Positions 43,231 to 51,627 of a DNA stretch of 64,000 nucleotides are shown here, one piece after another. Where the stretch lies: the NCBI GenBank assembly GCA_028281495.1, contig JANQJU010000088.1, positions 1 to 64,000 of the forward strand. The letters run 5' to 3'. The translations under genes were made by a program, and so were the position numbers. Numbering within the stretch: position 1 is the stretch's first letter; the number at the start of each line of letters is the position of its first letter. This stretch comes from SAR324 cluster bacterium. Lineage in GTDB: Bacteria > SAR324 > NAC60-12. The notes under the pieces were generated by a model that was not told where the DNA came from, made no database searches, and was given only the letters and a program-made list of their open reading frames with translations.

Positions 43231-44085
43231 TTATTCGGACACGTACGCCTGAACCCATTGATTTCGTTTTTGACGGAATGCCTTACCCAATTGATCAACT
43301 GTAGGGTGAATACAAGGAAATTTTCTATCTTCCCATTGATGAACCGGAACGATTTCATAGAGCGAGTTGGTCATAAAAATGGCATCTGCTGTAAACAAAT
43401 CGTGATAAGAAAACGGTATCTCAGCTACCGGTCCAAAAATTGGAAACAACTCCAATACCAGTTGGCGTGTGATCCCCGGTAGCACAGCCAAATTGAGTGG
43501 AGGGGTGAACAGCTGATCATCTTTCAGCATGAATAAATTGCTTCGTGTTCCTTCTTGAACCCAATCGTTTTCCACACAGAATAATGCTTCGTCGAAACCA
43601 CAATTTTTAGCTTCGTTCAGGGCAACCAAGTTTTCCAGATAGTTGAGGCTCTTGTGACCCGTAATTTGTGAGGTGTAAGAACGCCGAGCCAACGCCAAGG
43701 TCAAAGACCAGGTCCAAGTAGAACTTGGCGAAAAAGGGCGTGCTTCTAGCAGGAAAGTTGGGGTGGAAGTGGAATCTATATTCAAACCTGGGGCCGTTCG
43801 CAACCCTCGACTCAAAGTAATGCGAAGATATCCGTCGTTGATTTGATTTCGATTGATGAGTTCCTGAGTCCAGGTCTGAACGAGCTGCCAATCGTAAGGG
43901 AGAGGAATATGGAAGTGAGATGCTGAGCCTTGTAGGCGTTTCCAATGTAATAGATTTTGAAAGGGGTGGCCCTGATACACACGGATTGACTCGAAAAGGC
44001 CGTCTCCCAATAAAAAACCACGATCAATTGCCGAAATGGTTGCTTGTGTTTCAGGTAGAAACTCGCCGTTCAGACACAACCACAT
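43231..44085 (-). CDS. Class IV PLP aminotransferase (aminodeoxychorismate lyase or branched-chain aminotransferase type)
   Basis: A 284-residue fold-type IV PLP enzyme. The PLP lysine is K145 in GHKSLNYLEN, the entry DRGFLLGDGLFES is family-typical, and the Glu and Thr of the cofactor site are in VQEGTRSNLF and LPGITRQ. Length and GHKS suit 4-amino-4-deoxychorismate lyase (PabC, folate pathway), but IlvE or D-amino acid aminotransferases look very similar. It is 3 bases downstream of the acidic unknown gene and likely co-transcribed with it. Confidence 0.88.
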   Translation of the reverse strand: MWLCLNGEFLPETQATISAIDRGFLLGDGLFESIRVYQGHPFQNLLHWKRLQGSASHFHIPLPYDWQLVQTWTQELINRNQINDGYLRITLSRGLRTAPGLNIDSTSTPTFLLEARPFSPSSTWTWSLTLALARRSYTSQITGHKSLNYLENLVALNEAKNCGFDEALFCVENDWVQEGTRSNLFMLKDDQLFTPPLNLAVLPGITRQLVLELFPIFGPVAEIPFSYHDLFTADAIFMTNSLYEIVPVHQWEDRKFPCIHPTVDQLGKAFRQKRNQWVQAYVSE

Positions 44086-44088
44086 GAC

Positions 44089-45285
44089 TTATTTTTCTTC
44101 GAATACGACAGGATATTTGATCTCATTGATAACCGCACCGTTTTCGACAAGGACGTGAATTTTGCTACGGTCCACGGTTTCCAATGCATTTTTATCAATC
44201 GCTTTAAGCAAACCGAAAACGCTACGAAACTCTAAATCCAAATAAGCTTGCATCACTTTCTGCAGTTCAGCAATTGGCTCCTGGGAACTAATCACCAAAC
44301 TGTTGCCCAAGTTAGAAAAACGAATGGTGTTTTCCGAAGTTTCCAATGCAGTCGCTTCCAAGATATCAGAGGCGTTGAAAGCATTTTCGTGCTCTGATTC
44401 ATTGAGTGTCTCTGTTTCTTGCAGAATAATAGAAGATGCCGAATCAGTGGTAACAGTATTAGCCGCGGCACCTTGCTTGGAGTCTTCAGTGTTTTCTGAC
44501 TTGGTTGGCAGGCTGCTAAGTTCCACTTCCTCAGTTACAGGACTCTTGCTAGTTGAAGAAGGCGTTTTTTCTTGCTGTTCCGTATCAAGCTCTTGAGGAG
44601 GAGGTACTTCAATCTCTGACGAAGACTCGGCGGTTGCGATAGGATCTTGCAGTCCTTTTTGAATCGAAACGTATGTAGGTGCAACTTCTACCTCTTTGGT
44701 ATCACCAATATCGGATTCTTCTTGGGACGGAGGCTCCGGTTCGACTAATACCGGCTTAGAAGAAACTGGTGTCGGAAGAGGAATAGTGCCTGCGGTGGGG
44801 ACATCTAAACTTGCAAGAGAAGGGGGTTTTTCTTGGGCTTTATTGGTTTGAGGAACCGAGATGTCCGTTTCTAGCGCGCCAAGACCAGCTTCCGGTTGAG
44901 GTGCTTCAGAAAGCTCATCCGATGCAGACAATATTGCAGATTCAGATGGGGTTCCAACCGGAGAAGGGGCCAGAGATTCTAGTTCGGGTTCGGCATTCAC
45001 TTGTTCTCGAACAAATTGGCGCAGGTCTTCTTGTTGTTCCGCTGGCAATTGTTTGAGTTGTTTTAACAAGCTCATATCTTGCGGAGTCAATCCTAGAATC
45101 GTCATCACCGTGTTTTTTGCGGCAATTCGTTGTTTCTTGCTTTTTCCTTCTCCGAGGCCATCGACGATCGTTTCTAAATGAATTTGCTGAGACTGAGGGA
45201 GTTGCATGAGTTTTTCTAATAAAACCAGATGCCGATTTTCAACTTCGGATAGCATGATGGCGTCATTTCTCCATTCTTCACTCAT
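44089..45285 (-). CDS. Acidic protein of unknown function with long disordered middle
   Basis: A 398-residue protein I do not recognise. Residues 1-85 are helical and Leu/Gln-rich. Residues about 90-310 are dominated by Ser, Pro, Glu and Thr and must be disordered. Residues about 310-398 form a compact, conserved-looking end with alternating strands and helices (QAYLDLEFRSVFGLLKAID). No signal peptide or membrane segment is present. It sits directly upstream of the aminotransferase gene on the same strand; tRNA-Pro is divergent. It could be a linker or scaffold joining two small folded domains. Confidence 0.75.
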   Translation of the reverse strand: MSEEWRNDAIMLSEVENRHLVLLEKLMQLPQSQQIHLETIVDGLGEGKSKKQRIAAKNTVMTILGLTPQDMSLLKQLKQLPAEQQEDLRQFVREQVNAEPELESLAPSPVGTPSESAILSASDELSEAPQPEAGLGALETDISVPQTNKAQEKPPSLASLDVPTAGTIPLPTPVSSKPVLVEPEPPSQEESDIGDTKEVEVAPTYVSIQKGLQDPIATAESSSEIEVPPPQELDTEQQEKTPSSTSKSPVTEEVELSSLPTKSENTEDSKQGAAANTVTTDSASSIILQETETLNESEHENAFNASDILEATALETSENTIRFSNLGNSLVISSQEPIAELQKVMQAYLDLEFRSVFGLLKAIDKNALETVDRSKIHVLVENGAVINEIKYPVVFEEK

Positions 45286-45414
45286 GCAGACCTTTCCTAG
45301 AACTTCATTTTGAGATGATGGAAATCGAAAAAATTACTCTTTGGCATAATACCAAATGTAAGGCAAGAGAAGAGTGGCGAGGGCTTCTGTACACCTCGAA
45401 GTCTTTGAACTGCC

Positions 45415-45443
45415 TTGACATTTTGGGTTATATCCAGTCTATT
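45415..45443 (+). promoter_or_regulatory. Candidate sigma-70 promoter of tRNA-Pro and aroG
   Basis: A perfect -35 TTGACA (45415-45420) is followed after 17 bases by TCTATT (45438-45443), a 4/6 match to the -10 consensus. Transcription would begin a few bases before the tRNA at 45457. The position and the perfect -35 make this one of the better promoter candidates in the window. Confidence 0.55.
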
Positions 45444-45456
45444 TTCCTCTTCATGT

Positions 45457-45533
45457 CGGAGCGTAGCGCAGTCTGGTAGCGCACACGTCTGGGGGGCGTG
45501 CGGTCGCAGGTTCAAATCCTGTCGCTCCGACCA
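45457..45533 (+). tRNA. tRNA-Pro (anticodon GGG)
   Basis: A full cloverleaf can be folded by eye. The 7-bp acceptor stem is CGGAGCG/CGCTCCG, the D stem GCGC/GCGC, and the anticodon stem CACGT/GCGTG with loop CTGGGGG giving anticodon GGG. The T arm GCAGG-TTCAAAT-CCTGT follows, then discriminator A and an encoded CCA (45531-45533). It decodes CCC and CCU. It lies 82 bases upstream of aroG on the same strand. Confidence 0.97.
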
Positions 45534-45615
45534 TCCCAAGCCAAGAATACCTCATCAAATTATTGCTCCTAAGCATCCAAAGCATTCCCGATCATCCAAC
45601 CACAAACAGGAAAAA

Positions 45616-46668
45616 ATGCAGAACACCAGCAATTTGAACGTGAAGGGTACCGAACCGCTCATCACACCGGCAGATTTATTGAAAAAAAGACCCATGACAG
45701 ACTCTGCTAACGATACTGTCGTGACAGGCCGCCAGACGGTTCAAGATATTCTGGACGGCAAAGACACACGATTACTATGTGTGGTAGGGCCTTGCTCGAT
45801 CCACGATACGGGTGCCGCCCTAGACTATGCTGACCGCCTGAAAGAATTGGCAGATCGTTTATCTGATCAATTGTTTTTTGTGATGCGTGTCTATTTTGAA
45901 AAGCCTCGTACCACAGTGGGTTGGAAAGGATTGATCAATGATCCTGATTTAAACGGCACTTGTAAAATCCAAAAAGGCCTTGAGTTAGCACGCCAGTTGT
46001 TGATTGACATCAATGAAAAGGGTCTCCCTACTGGAACAGAAATGCTGGATCCGATCACACCGCAATATATTGCGGACTTGATTTCATGGAGTGCTATTGG
46101 AGCTAGAACCACCGAATCACAAACCCATCGGGAGATGGCTAGCGGATTATCCATGCCAGTGGGTTTCAAAAATGGCACGACTGGAGATTTGAATGTTGCT
46201 ATCAATGCGATGAAATCTGCTAAAGAACCCCATAACTTTTTGGGTATCGATCCTTATAGCCGTGTTTCGATCATTCAAACCGCAGGCAATGGATACGGTC
46301 ACGTTGTTCTGCGTGGAGGAGGTGGTAAAACGAATTATGATGAAGAATCAGTGCGCATAGCAGAAGAAAGTTTGAGATCAAATAACCTGCGAACCGCAGT
46401 AATGATCGATTGCAGCCACGCAAATTCTCATAAAAATCACGAGAAACAAATGGATGTCCTATCCGATATTACAAAACAAATTGTGAATGGAAATCAATCC
46501 ATCATCGGCGTAATGATGGAAAGTCACATTAATGCAGGCAATCAAAAGCACCCTTCTGAGTTGCCTTTGCAGTACGGGGTGTCCATCACTGATAAATGCT
46601 TGGACTGGGAACGTACTAAAACAACATTTACCCAAACTCACGAAAAACTAAAAAATAAACCTCAGTAG
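45616..46668 (+). CDS. aroG: 3-deoxy-7-phosphoheptulonate (DAHP) synthase, class I
   Basis: A 350-residue enzyme catalysing the first step of the shikimate pathway from phosphoenolpyruvate and erythrose-4-phosphate. Hallmarks are VVGPCSIHD, MRVYFEKPRTTVGWKG, SWSAIGARTTESQ, GFKNGTTG and DCSHANSHK, with length typical of AroF/G/H. Which amino acid inhibits it cannot be told, so the symbol marks the family. The frame stays open back through the tRNA; the start at ATG 45616, after CAGGAA, is chosen because it matches the family N-terminus. A hairpin follows the stop. Confidence 0.95.
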   Translation: MQNTSNLNVKGTEPLITPADLLKKRPMTDSANDTVVTGRQTVQDILDGKDTRLLCVVGPCSIHDTGAALDYADRLKELADRLSDQLFFVMRVYFEKPRTTVGWKGLINDPDLNGTCKIQKGLELARQLLIDINEKGLPTGTEMLDPITPQYIADLISWSAIGARTTESQTHREMASGLSMPVGFKNGTTGDLNVAINAMKSAKEPHNFLGIDPYSRVSIIQTAGNGYGHVVLRGGGGKTNYDEESVRIAEESLRSNNLRTAVMIDCSHANSHKNHEKQMDVLSDITKQIVNGNQSIIGVMMESHINAGNQKHPSELPLQYGVSITDKCLDWERTKTTFTQTHEKLKNKPQ

Positions 46669-46685
46669 TAGGAATCACTCCTTTG

Positions 46686-46716
46686 TAACCGGAAGCCTAT
46701 TTTGTGCTTTCGGTTA
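46686..46716 (+). terminator. Hairpin after aroG, probable terminator
   Basis: An 11-bp stem, TAACCGGAAGC paired with GCTTTCGGTTA (one G-U pair), encloses a 9-base loop and starts 17 bases after the aroG stop. Only a weak T content follows, so termination may be inefficient or bidirectional with the leftward gene that ends at 46823. Confidence 0.5.
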
Positions 46717-46822
46717 TATCCTATTGCATCCTTCCCGAATCAACTAGTCCCATCGAATTCTTCCGTTTAGGATAAGTAAAATCAGCCATTCAGAGTTTCC
46801 TCAAAATTGAGAAAGCATCCAA

Positions 46823-47254
46823 TCAATAGCATTCCTTCGACATATATAGATCCCAATCAAGATAATAAATGCACTGCACTCCATAATCGTAAACTTGATA
46901 TTTAATGTAATTGGGATCGTATTCAATTTTCTGATCGTGCAAGGTTTGGAACACATCAGTAACATCACGAATGATCTGCTTATATATATATTGATGTTCT
47001 GGATGGAGAGGATGCAAATTTCGCTCTACATACCCCACACATGCTCCCAAAAAGGCGAAACCTATCCATTCGCGTAACAATTCTCCTTCAGTTTCAGCCC
47101 ATTGCGATTGGAGCTTTTCCCACCACTCTTGCACGGCTTTCATTCGTGCCGATGATTGAAATTGAGCAATTTGTTTTTGCTTTTCAACGTCTTCTAAAGA
47201 AAGCGCATCTTGCACAGATCTTAGGAGTTGAGTGGTGCACGGCGCATCATTCAT
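46823..47254 (-). CDS. Protein of unknown function (third gene of HTTM operon)
   Basis: A 143-residue protein I do not recognise. It is mostly helical, Gln/Glu-rich in the first half and Tyr-rich at the C-terminus, with two central hydrophobic turns (IGFAFLGACVGYV) too short and mixed for a confident membrane span. The start ATG 47254 overlaps the end of the HTTM gene by 8 bases, so it is translated with it. Nothing in the sequence gives a role. Confidence 0.7.
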   Translation of the reverse strand: MNDAPCTTQLLRSVQDALSLEDVEKQKQIAQFQSSARMKAVQEWWEKLQSQWAETEGELLREWIGFAFLGACVGYVERNLHPLHPEHQYIYKQIIRDVTDVFQTLHDQKIEYDPNYIKYQVYDYGVQCIYYLDWDLYMSKECY

Positions 47255-48164
47255 GAGAAACCTTTTTGAAAAATTGAGATCGCCCCCATGAAACGAGTCG
47301 TTCCACCGGAAAAAAAGACGCGTAGATCGTCCCCCACAAATAATAAGGGAATGTGATCGTCATGATGGCAAAAATTCCCCAATGCATTGCGTAAGCATTC
47401 ACCGCCCAAACATAACCAAACCAAGGATTGATCAAAACCAACGGCGCTCCCAATTCCAAAATTAGTGTGAAAATAGATATCAGATGAAAAAACCAAAGCT
47501 CTTCAAACAGTAGAGATATCAATGGAGAACCCCAACTCCCCAGGAGATTTTTTCGCATAGCATCGTAAGCTACCCAGTTCCGAATCAGTTCTCCATTCGC
47601 CCATTCCCACCCATTGGGGCCAGCCACTTTTGCAACACCAGATAAAAAATAGGTCAAAACGGTAACCATACATAATAACCGAATCGGCCAACCGTAACGC
47701 CAGGAGCTAGACGAGGAAAAACGGGCAAACGAGCGGGAATCCAATGAATAAGCATCGGCAGAACGAGCAAGACCTAAAATCAAAACATGCAAAACCATGA
47801 CGTTTTGCGAATGAAATATCATCGTCCAAGAATTATAGTAAGTGATGGACCACAACAGCAGCACCCCGAACAGCGGACCGCTGAATCGAAATTGCCAACC
47901 GAAGAAAAAAGCAATCCCACTTAGCAAGGTCGCACCAATCAATAAATATAACCAAGGGGAAGGAATGGGTGCCTGCAAGAGAGTCACAATGCCGGTAGGT
48001 TCAAACAGATCTTTCGGACGTGACGGCATAGAAAAAAAAATAGGAAGCAAACCAATTAAATGTCCTATGGCAAAGCCCCCAATTAAAATTCTCAAGATCC
48101 CCAATCGTTCGGCAGGGGCTTCTTTAAACCAGAACCGGTCCAAGCTTCCTGTCACAAAGTTCAT
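47247..48164 (-). CDS. HTTM-domain multi-pass membrane protein
   Basis: A 305-residue protein with about seven hydrophobic segments. The opening (a short amphipathic segment, then ERLGILRILIGGF) and the central FLSGVAKVAGPNGWEWANGE match HTTM proteins, the bacterial relatives of vitamin K-dependent gamma-carboxylase. Bacterial members have no settled function. ATG 48164 overlaps the stop of the upstream 154-residue gene in an ATGA, and AGGGGAA precedes it. The neighbours form a three-gene operon. Confidence 0.8.
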   Translation of the reverse strand: MNFVTGSLDRFWFKEAPAERLGILRILIGGFAIGHLIGLLPIFFSMPSRPKDLFEPTGIVTLLQAPIPSPWLYLLIGATLLSGIAFFFGWQFRFSGPLFGVLLLWSITYYNSWTMIFHSQNVMVLHVLILGLARSADAYSLDSRSFARFSSSSSWRYGWPIRLLCMVTVLTYFLSGVAKVAGPNGWEWANGELIRNWVAYDAMRKNLLGSWGSPLISLLFEELWFFHLISIFTLILELGAPLVLINPWFGYVWAVNAYAMHWGIFAIMTITFPYYLWGTIYASFFPVERLVSWGRSQFFKKVSHE

Positions 48165-48625
48165 TTTTCCCCTTTTGGAATATCGCATGTGCTATGAACC
48201 TGACGTACTAACGGTTGCGTTTGGCCTCGATAGTAATCTTTTATGCTATAGCGTCCCGTGATGATTTGAAGGCGGACTACATGGCCTAATGCTTTGCTAG
48301 AATCCTGAGCAATATTCTTAGCAATTCGTAGGCAGAGCTGTTGGCTTCTTTGACGACCACTACGAACAATCTTACGAATTTGTTTTCGGATCGTGTTCAT
48401 ACCTCCCGATCCAACAAAGCGAGTTGGGATTGGATGGTATTGACCCTCCATATCGATACCAACCGCATGATGGACAGTCGCCACATCTGGGCGCTTAGTG
48501 GAAAACATAGGGTAGTGCGACAATGGAAAGCTATCTCTGGGGCGTGTTTCGCTGTAGCGTCCCATCACAGACAGAACTGCTGCAATTGTGACCAAACTGA
48601 TGAGAACCGCCATAAGCTTAGGCAT
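48161..48625 (-). CDS. Membrane-anchored partner of the HTTM protein, unknown function
   Basis: A 154-residue protein with one N-terminal hydrophobic helix (about 4-24) and a basic soluble domain. The FPLSHYPMFS segment just after the helix is a motif I associate with small proteins encoded beside HTTM genes. The start at ATG 48625 with GGAG upstream is preferred to a TTG at 48646. Its stop overlaps the HTTM start codon (ATGA). The function is unknown, and a complex with the HTTM protein is inferred from coupling alone. Confidence 0.7.
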   Translation of the reverse strand: MPKLMAVLISLVTIAAVLSVMGRYSETRPRDSFPLSHYPMFSTKRPDVATVHHAVGIDMEGQYHPIPTRFVGSGGMNTIRKQIRKIVRSGRQRSQQLCLRIAKNIAQDSSKALGHVVRLQIITGRYSIKDYYRGQTQPLVRQVHSTCDIPKGEK

Positions 48626-48767
48626 GGAGATGCTCCATCTCAACAAAGTGAAGTGAAGAATAGTTTTCTTGGAAGCAGTCCGGTGACATTAAAATAGCTA
48701 GCAAAAACGGAATAAAATCACGAGGATAAGAGGAAGAAAATAAGGAGAGGATTGAAGGAGTGAGCAT

Positions 48768-48790
48768 AGGGTCGAGAGGAACCCGACCCT
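48768..48790 (-). terminator. Hairpin downstream of rpsD
   Basis: A perfect 7-bp stem (AGGGTCG with CGACCCT) and a 9-base loop lie 13 bases past the rpsD stop in the direction of transcription. No T-run follows, so it may be a terminator that needs Rho or a 3'-end stabilising hairpin. Confidence 0.45.
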
Positions 48791-48803
48791 GGAAAATATA
48801 AAA

Positions 48804-49409
48804 TCAACGAGCCATGAATTCGACCACTAGCTGATCATCGACAAGAATCGGAACTTCATTACGTTCTGGGATTCGAGTGAGGGTGCCACTCAAGCTGTCA
48901 AGATCACGCTCGATGTAGCTCAAATCCTGAGCATAGAACTTAAACCAATCTCGGTAATTTTCAATTTTTGCGCTTTTTTCTCGCAACTTAATTTCATCCC
49001 CTGGTCGCAACTGATACGCAGGTTTATTTACGTTTTTACCATTCACCAACAAATGTCGGTGGACAACCATTTGTCGCGCAGCTCGAAGGCTCCCAGCAAA
49101 ACCCATTCGGTAGACCATATTGTCCAATCGAGTCTCCAGCTTTTGCACCAAAATGACGTTAGTTTGGTGGCTAGAAGCAGCAGCCTCTTTATAGTAGCGC
49201 AGGAATTGCTTTCCAGAAACGCCATAGTAAAATCGCAGTTTTTGCGTCTCTTTCAATTGTAATCCGTATTGAGTTTCTTTGGCTCGGCGCGCTCCTCCAT
49301 GTTGTCCTGGTGGGTTAGGGCGCTTTAAAACGCCACCACAACGAAACTTGAAAACACAGGTCCCGAGACGGCGGCACACTTTACAACGTGCTTGTAATTT
49401 TTCTGACAT
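48804..49409 (-). CDS. rpsD: 30S ribosomal protein S4
   Basis: A 201-residue S4, a primary 16S rRNA-binding protein. NPPGQHGG, YGLQLKETQKLRFYYG, LETRLDNMVYRMGF and the S4 RNA-binding domain (RQMVVHRHLLVNGKNV) are all present. The N-terminus carries CKVCRRLG with further Cys, a possible zinc knuckle. It is not in an alpha operon with rpsM, rpsK and rpoA, but lies alone downstream of rpmB. The start is ATG 49409 (family N-terminus, AAAGGAAAAG upstream); the frame is open 66 bases further back through the leader hairpin. Confidence 0.98.
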   Translation of the reverse strand: MSEKLQARCKVCRRLGTCVFKFRCGGVLKRPNPPGQHGGARRAKETQYGLQLKETQKLRFYYGVSGKQFLRYYKEAAASSHQTNVILVQKLETRLDNMVYRMGFAGSLRAARQMVVHRHLLVNGKNVNKPAYQLRPGDEIKLREKSAKIENYRDWFKFYAQDLSYIERDLDSLSGTLTRIPERNEVPILVDDQLVVEFMAR

Positions 49410-49451
49410 GTTTACTTTTCCTTTCAATGGGCAATTGTGTTTAGAAACGGC

Positions 49452-49473
49452 GTCAATCGCCCTTACGATTGAC
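49452..49473 (-). promoter_or_regulatory. Perfect hairpin in the rpsD leader
   Basis: An exact 8-bp inverted repeat (GTCAATCG / CGATTGAC) with a 6-base loop lies 43-64 bases upstream of the rpsD ATG, inside the 186-base rpmB-rpsD gap. S4 is a known autoregulator that binds structured leaders in other bacteria, so this is a candidate S4-responsive element or part of an rpsD-specific promoter or operator region. Confidence 0.4.
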
Positions 49474-49595
49474 AAATCTGATACGTGACAAGGCTTGCCG
49501 AACTGATGGACCCTCGATTTTGTTCAGCAACAATGCCCTACGCCTTGACTAAGGGAGTTTTCCCAAAAATGGGTAGGGTCCGTTTGGCAACAGTT

Positions 49596-49835
49596 TTAAG
49601 TGATATCTTTCAAGGTCATCCCTCGTTTTTTCAGGTAGTGCGTTAACCCTACCTTATCGATAGTACGCAAGCCTTTAGTCGAAATTCGCAAACGTATTGA
49701 CCTTCCCAACTCAGGGACAAAAATGGTTTTCTTTTGCAAATTGGGAAGTTGCCGATGCTTTGTCTTGTTATTCGCATGCGACACTCGATTACCAACTAAA
49801 GGTTTCTTTCCAGTCAGTTGACATTTCCGTGACAT
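49596..49835 (-). CDS. rpmB: 50S ribosomal protein L28
   Basis: A 79-residue L28 (MSRKCQLTGKKPLVGN start; ISTKGLRTIDKVGL end), of standard length. The ribosome site AAAGGAG lies 8 bases upstream. It is 26 bases downstream of rpmG, the usual rpmG-rpmB neighbour pair but in reverse of the E. coli order. Confidence 0.97.
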   Translation of the reverse strand: MSRKCQLTGKKPLVGNRVSHANNKTKHRQLPNLQKKTIFVPELGRSIRLRISTKGLRTIDKVGLTHYLKKRGMTLKDIT

Positions 49836-49861
49836 AATGAACTCCTTTTAACTCAGGGAGA

Positions 49862-50023
49862 TTATTTGGTTTCCTTATAAAGAACGTGTTTTCGTATGTA
49901 CGGATCGTACTTACGGAACTCCAATCGCTTTGGAGTCGTTTGTCGGTTCTTAGTAGTATAGTAGCAGTGACCGCTTTCGGTACTCTTCAACTTTACTAGA
50001 ACACGATTCCCTTTTTTCGCCAT
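49862..50023 (-). CDS. rpmG: 50S ribosomal protein L33
   Basis: A 53-residue protein starting MAKKGNRVLVKLKSTESG and ending YIRKHVLYKETK, which is L33. It has a single cysteine, so it is the zinc-free (C-) form. A very strong ribosome site (AAGGAGGTG) lies just before ATG 50023. It is the first gene of the rpmG-rpmB-(rpsD) cluster. Confidence 0.97.
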   Translation of the reverse strand: MAKKGNRVLVKLKSTESGHCYYTTKNRQTTPKRLEFRKYDPYIRKHVLYKETK

Positions 50024-50097
50024 AAACACCTCCTTAGTGGCTGAACGTAAAACATGTCCCGTTTTTACAAACGAGAAGGGAAATGGGTTAAACCGTC

Positions 50098-50128
50098 ATT
50101 ATATACTCAATTCATAAACCTTTTTCAA
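50098..50128 (-). promoter_or_regulatory. Candidate promoter of rpmG-rpmB(-rpsD)
   Basis: On the minus strand TTGAAA (50128-50123) is followed by a perfect TATAAT (50103-50098) at a 19-base spacing. The overlapping TATATA gives the ideal 17-base spacing. It lies about 75 bases upstream of the rpmG start. Confidence 0.6.
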
Positions 50129-50178
50129 TGAGAAACTTACAAATAAGCAGTAGTTTTAGACAGATACCGGATTAATAT

Positions 50179-51627
50179 TCATTTGATACGTCCTGCCATA
50201 TTTAAAGCTGCACTTGGAACCTTCAAGAAGAAGGCTGTTGCGATAGGCACGCTCCAATACAGTACTTCTATTAAAGATTGAAATTGAGCAACTTGATCTG
50301 TGATGCTTATGGCCACCGCTGGATCGATATTGTTTTGCATACGAAGGAAGCTTTCATTGTTCGCAGCAAACACGACCATATTGTAGAGCCGATCAATGAG
50401 TAACCAGCCTAAGGGCCAACTTTTTATCCAAGCTAGAAGGGTTACAAACCAAATGACTAAAGATAACGACTTGGAAGGTATCAAGAAAATTAGGATCGAT
50501 CCGATCCCTGCATATAGATAAATTCCGCATAGCAAAAGTCCCGAAATGATATTGATTATACTACGGAGTTCGGTTCTCCGGTGACCAAATTCAAATGCTT
50601 CCGACGCAGATTTTCCTCCAGGAATAGGAATGATACCTGTAACTGTATAGTTTTTGTATTGAGATTCTAGCCAACTCCATCCACTGCCTATCCATTCTGC
50701 CAAATCCAGGACAAAGCTAGAGCGATCAAGAGAAGTTTGGGTTAAGGCTTCTTCCAATTCACGAGCTTCTTGTTCTCGAACTAAATTAGCGATAGCCATG
50801 GAAACGTACAGATTGTTGTAATGGAGTTGATCGGCTAGCGTGTCATTGAGCAGGTTTGCGTTCACCCAGTTGAGGTGCTGAGAAAATTGTTTTTCAGTGA
50901 GAGCTTGATCAATCTGTCGGCCCAATTCCTGTTTCAGTTGTTGACAGGTGAGATTCTCTCCCTTCAAAGGACCTGATTGAGGAACGAAATCAGACTCGAC
51001 ACTAAACAATTCAGGAAATTTATTGGAAACGAAATTGTAAAACTCCTGAAAGATATTCGCTTCTTCAAAATGCGAGGAAGAACGAACGACTTTTCCATAG
51101 CAATGTTGAGCATAGACGGCGATTGCTCCTCGAATATTCCTGCTTGAAATGTTTGCCTCCGAAGCTGATGCCATTGCAAGTGTCATGAGGTTAGGAGCCT
51201 GATGGTCTTGTATTTTAAGTAGATCAGAAAGAGTCAGGAGCAATTGATAAAATACGTCGTTCACCCGCTCTGTGAGGAACACAATCCCCAAACTGGTTCG
51301 CGGTAAATCTTGAAACAACTTTGAATTGTCTTCGGCAGGGAGACCTAATATTTCGCGAGGCGGCTCGTTGCCGTTATAAACGCCAACTTGGGGAACTTGA
51401 ACAGGAATCGTGATGGCGAGCAAAATCAAAAATTCGATACCCATCTGAGTAGCAGCTCCTCTATCTAAACGGACCATCCTCAGAATGTAGTTTGCCCAGC
51501 GAATACCGGCAATTGGGAGAATGACAGCTAAAACGGCCTCTTCAGTCATCACCTTGAGAGATGCTGCACTGAGAAATAAAGCAATCTGCTCAAAGACAGC
51601 ACCCCAGGGATCATAGCTGACAGTCAT
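50179..51627 (-). CDS. TraG-like integral membrane protein of the F-type T4SS
   Basis: A 482-residue multi-pass protein, last gene of the secretion operon. Hydrophobic segments lie at the N-terminus (about 8-65), then comes a soluble region, then three or more helices (about 355-430) and a C-terminal hydrophobic stretch. The layout fits the TraG N-terminal/VirB6-like inner-membrane channel component. F-plasmid TraG is about twice as long; the periplasmic mating-pair stabilisation half is absent here. The start ATG overlaps the upstream stop as ATGA. Confidence 0.7.
   Translation of the reverse strand: MTVSYDPWGAVFEQIALFLSAASLKVMTEEAVLAVILPIAGIRWANYILRMVRLDRGAATQMGIEFLILLAITIPVQVPQVGVYNGNEPPREILGLPAEDNSKLFQDLPRTSLGIVFLTERVNDVFYQLLLTLSDLLKIQDHQAPNLMTLAMASASEANISSRNIRGAIAVYAQHCYGKVVRSSSHFEEANIFQEFYNFVSNKFPELFSVESDFVPQSGPLKGENLTCQQLKQELGRQIDQALTEKQFSQHLNWVNANLLNDTLADQLHYNNLYVSMAIANLVREQEARELEEALTQTSLDRSSFVLDLAEWIGSGWSWLESQYKNYTVTGIIPIPGGKSASEAFEFGHRRTELRSIINIISGLLLCGIYLYAGIGSILIFLIPSKSLSLVIWFVTLLAWIKSWPLGWLLIDRLYNMVVFAANNESFLRMQNNIDPAVAISITDQVAQFQSLIEVLYWSVPIATAFFLKVPSAALNMAGRIK

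Noticed and set aside
45415..45615. Open frame running through tRNA-Pro into aroG
   Set aside because: The family N-terminus begins at ATG 45616 with a ribosome site; the upstream frame is simply open across the tRNA.
49410..49475. N-terminal extension of rpsD
   Set aside because: It runs through the leader hairpin and does not resemble S4; the family start is at 49409.
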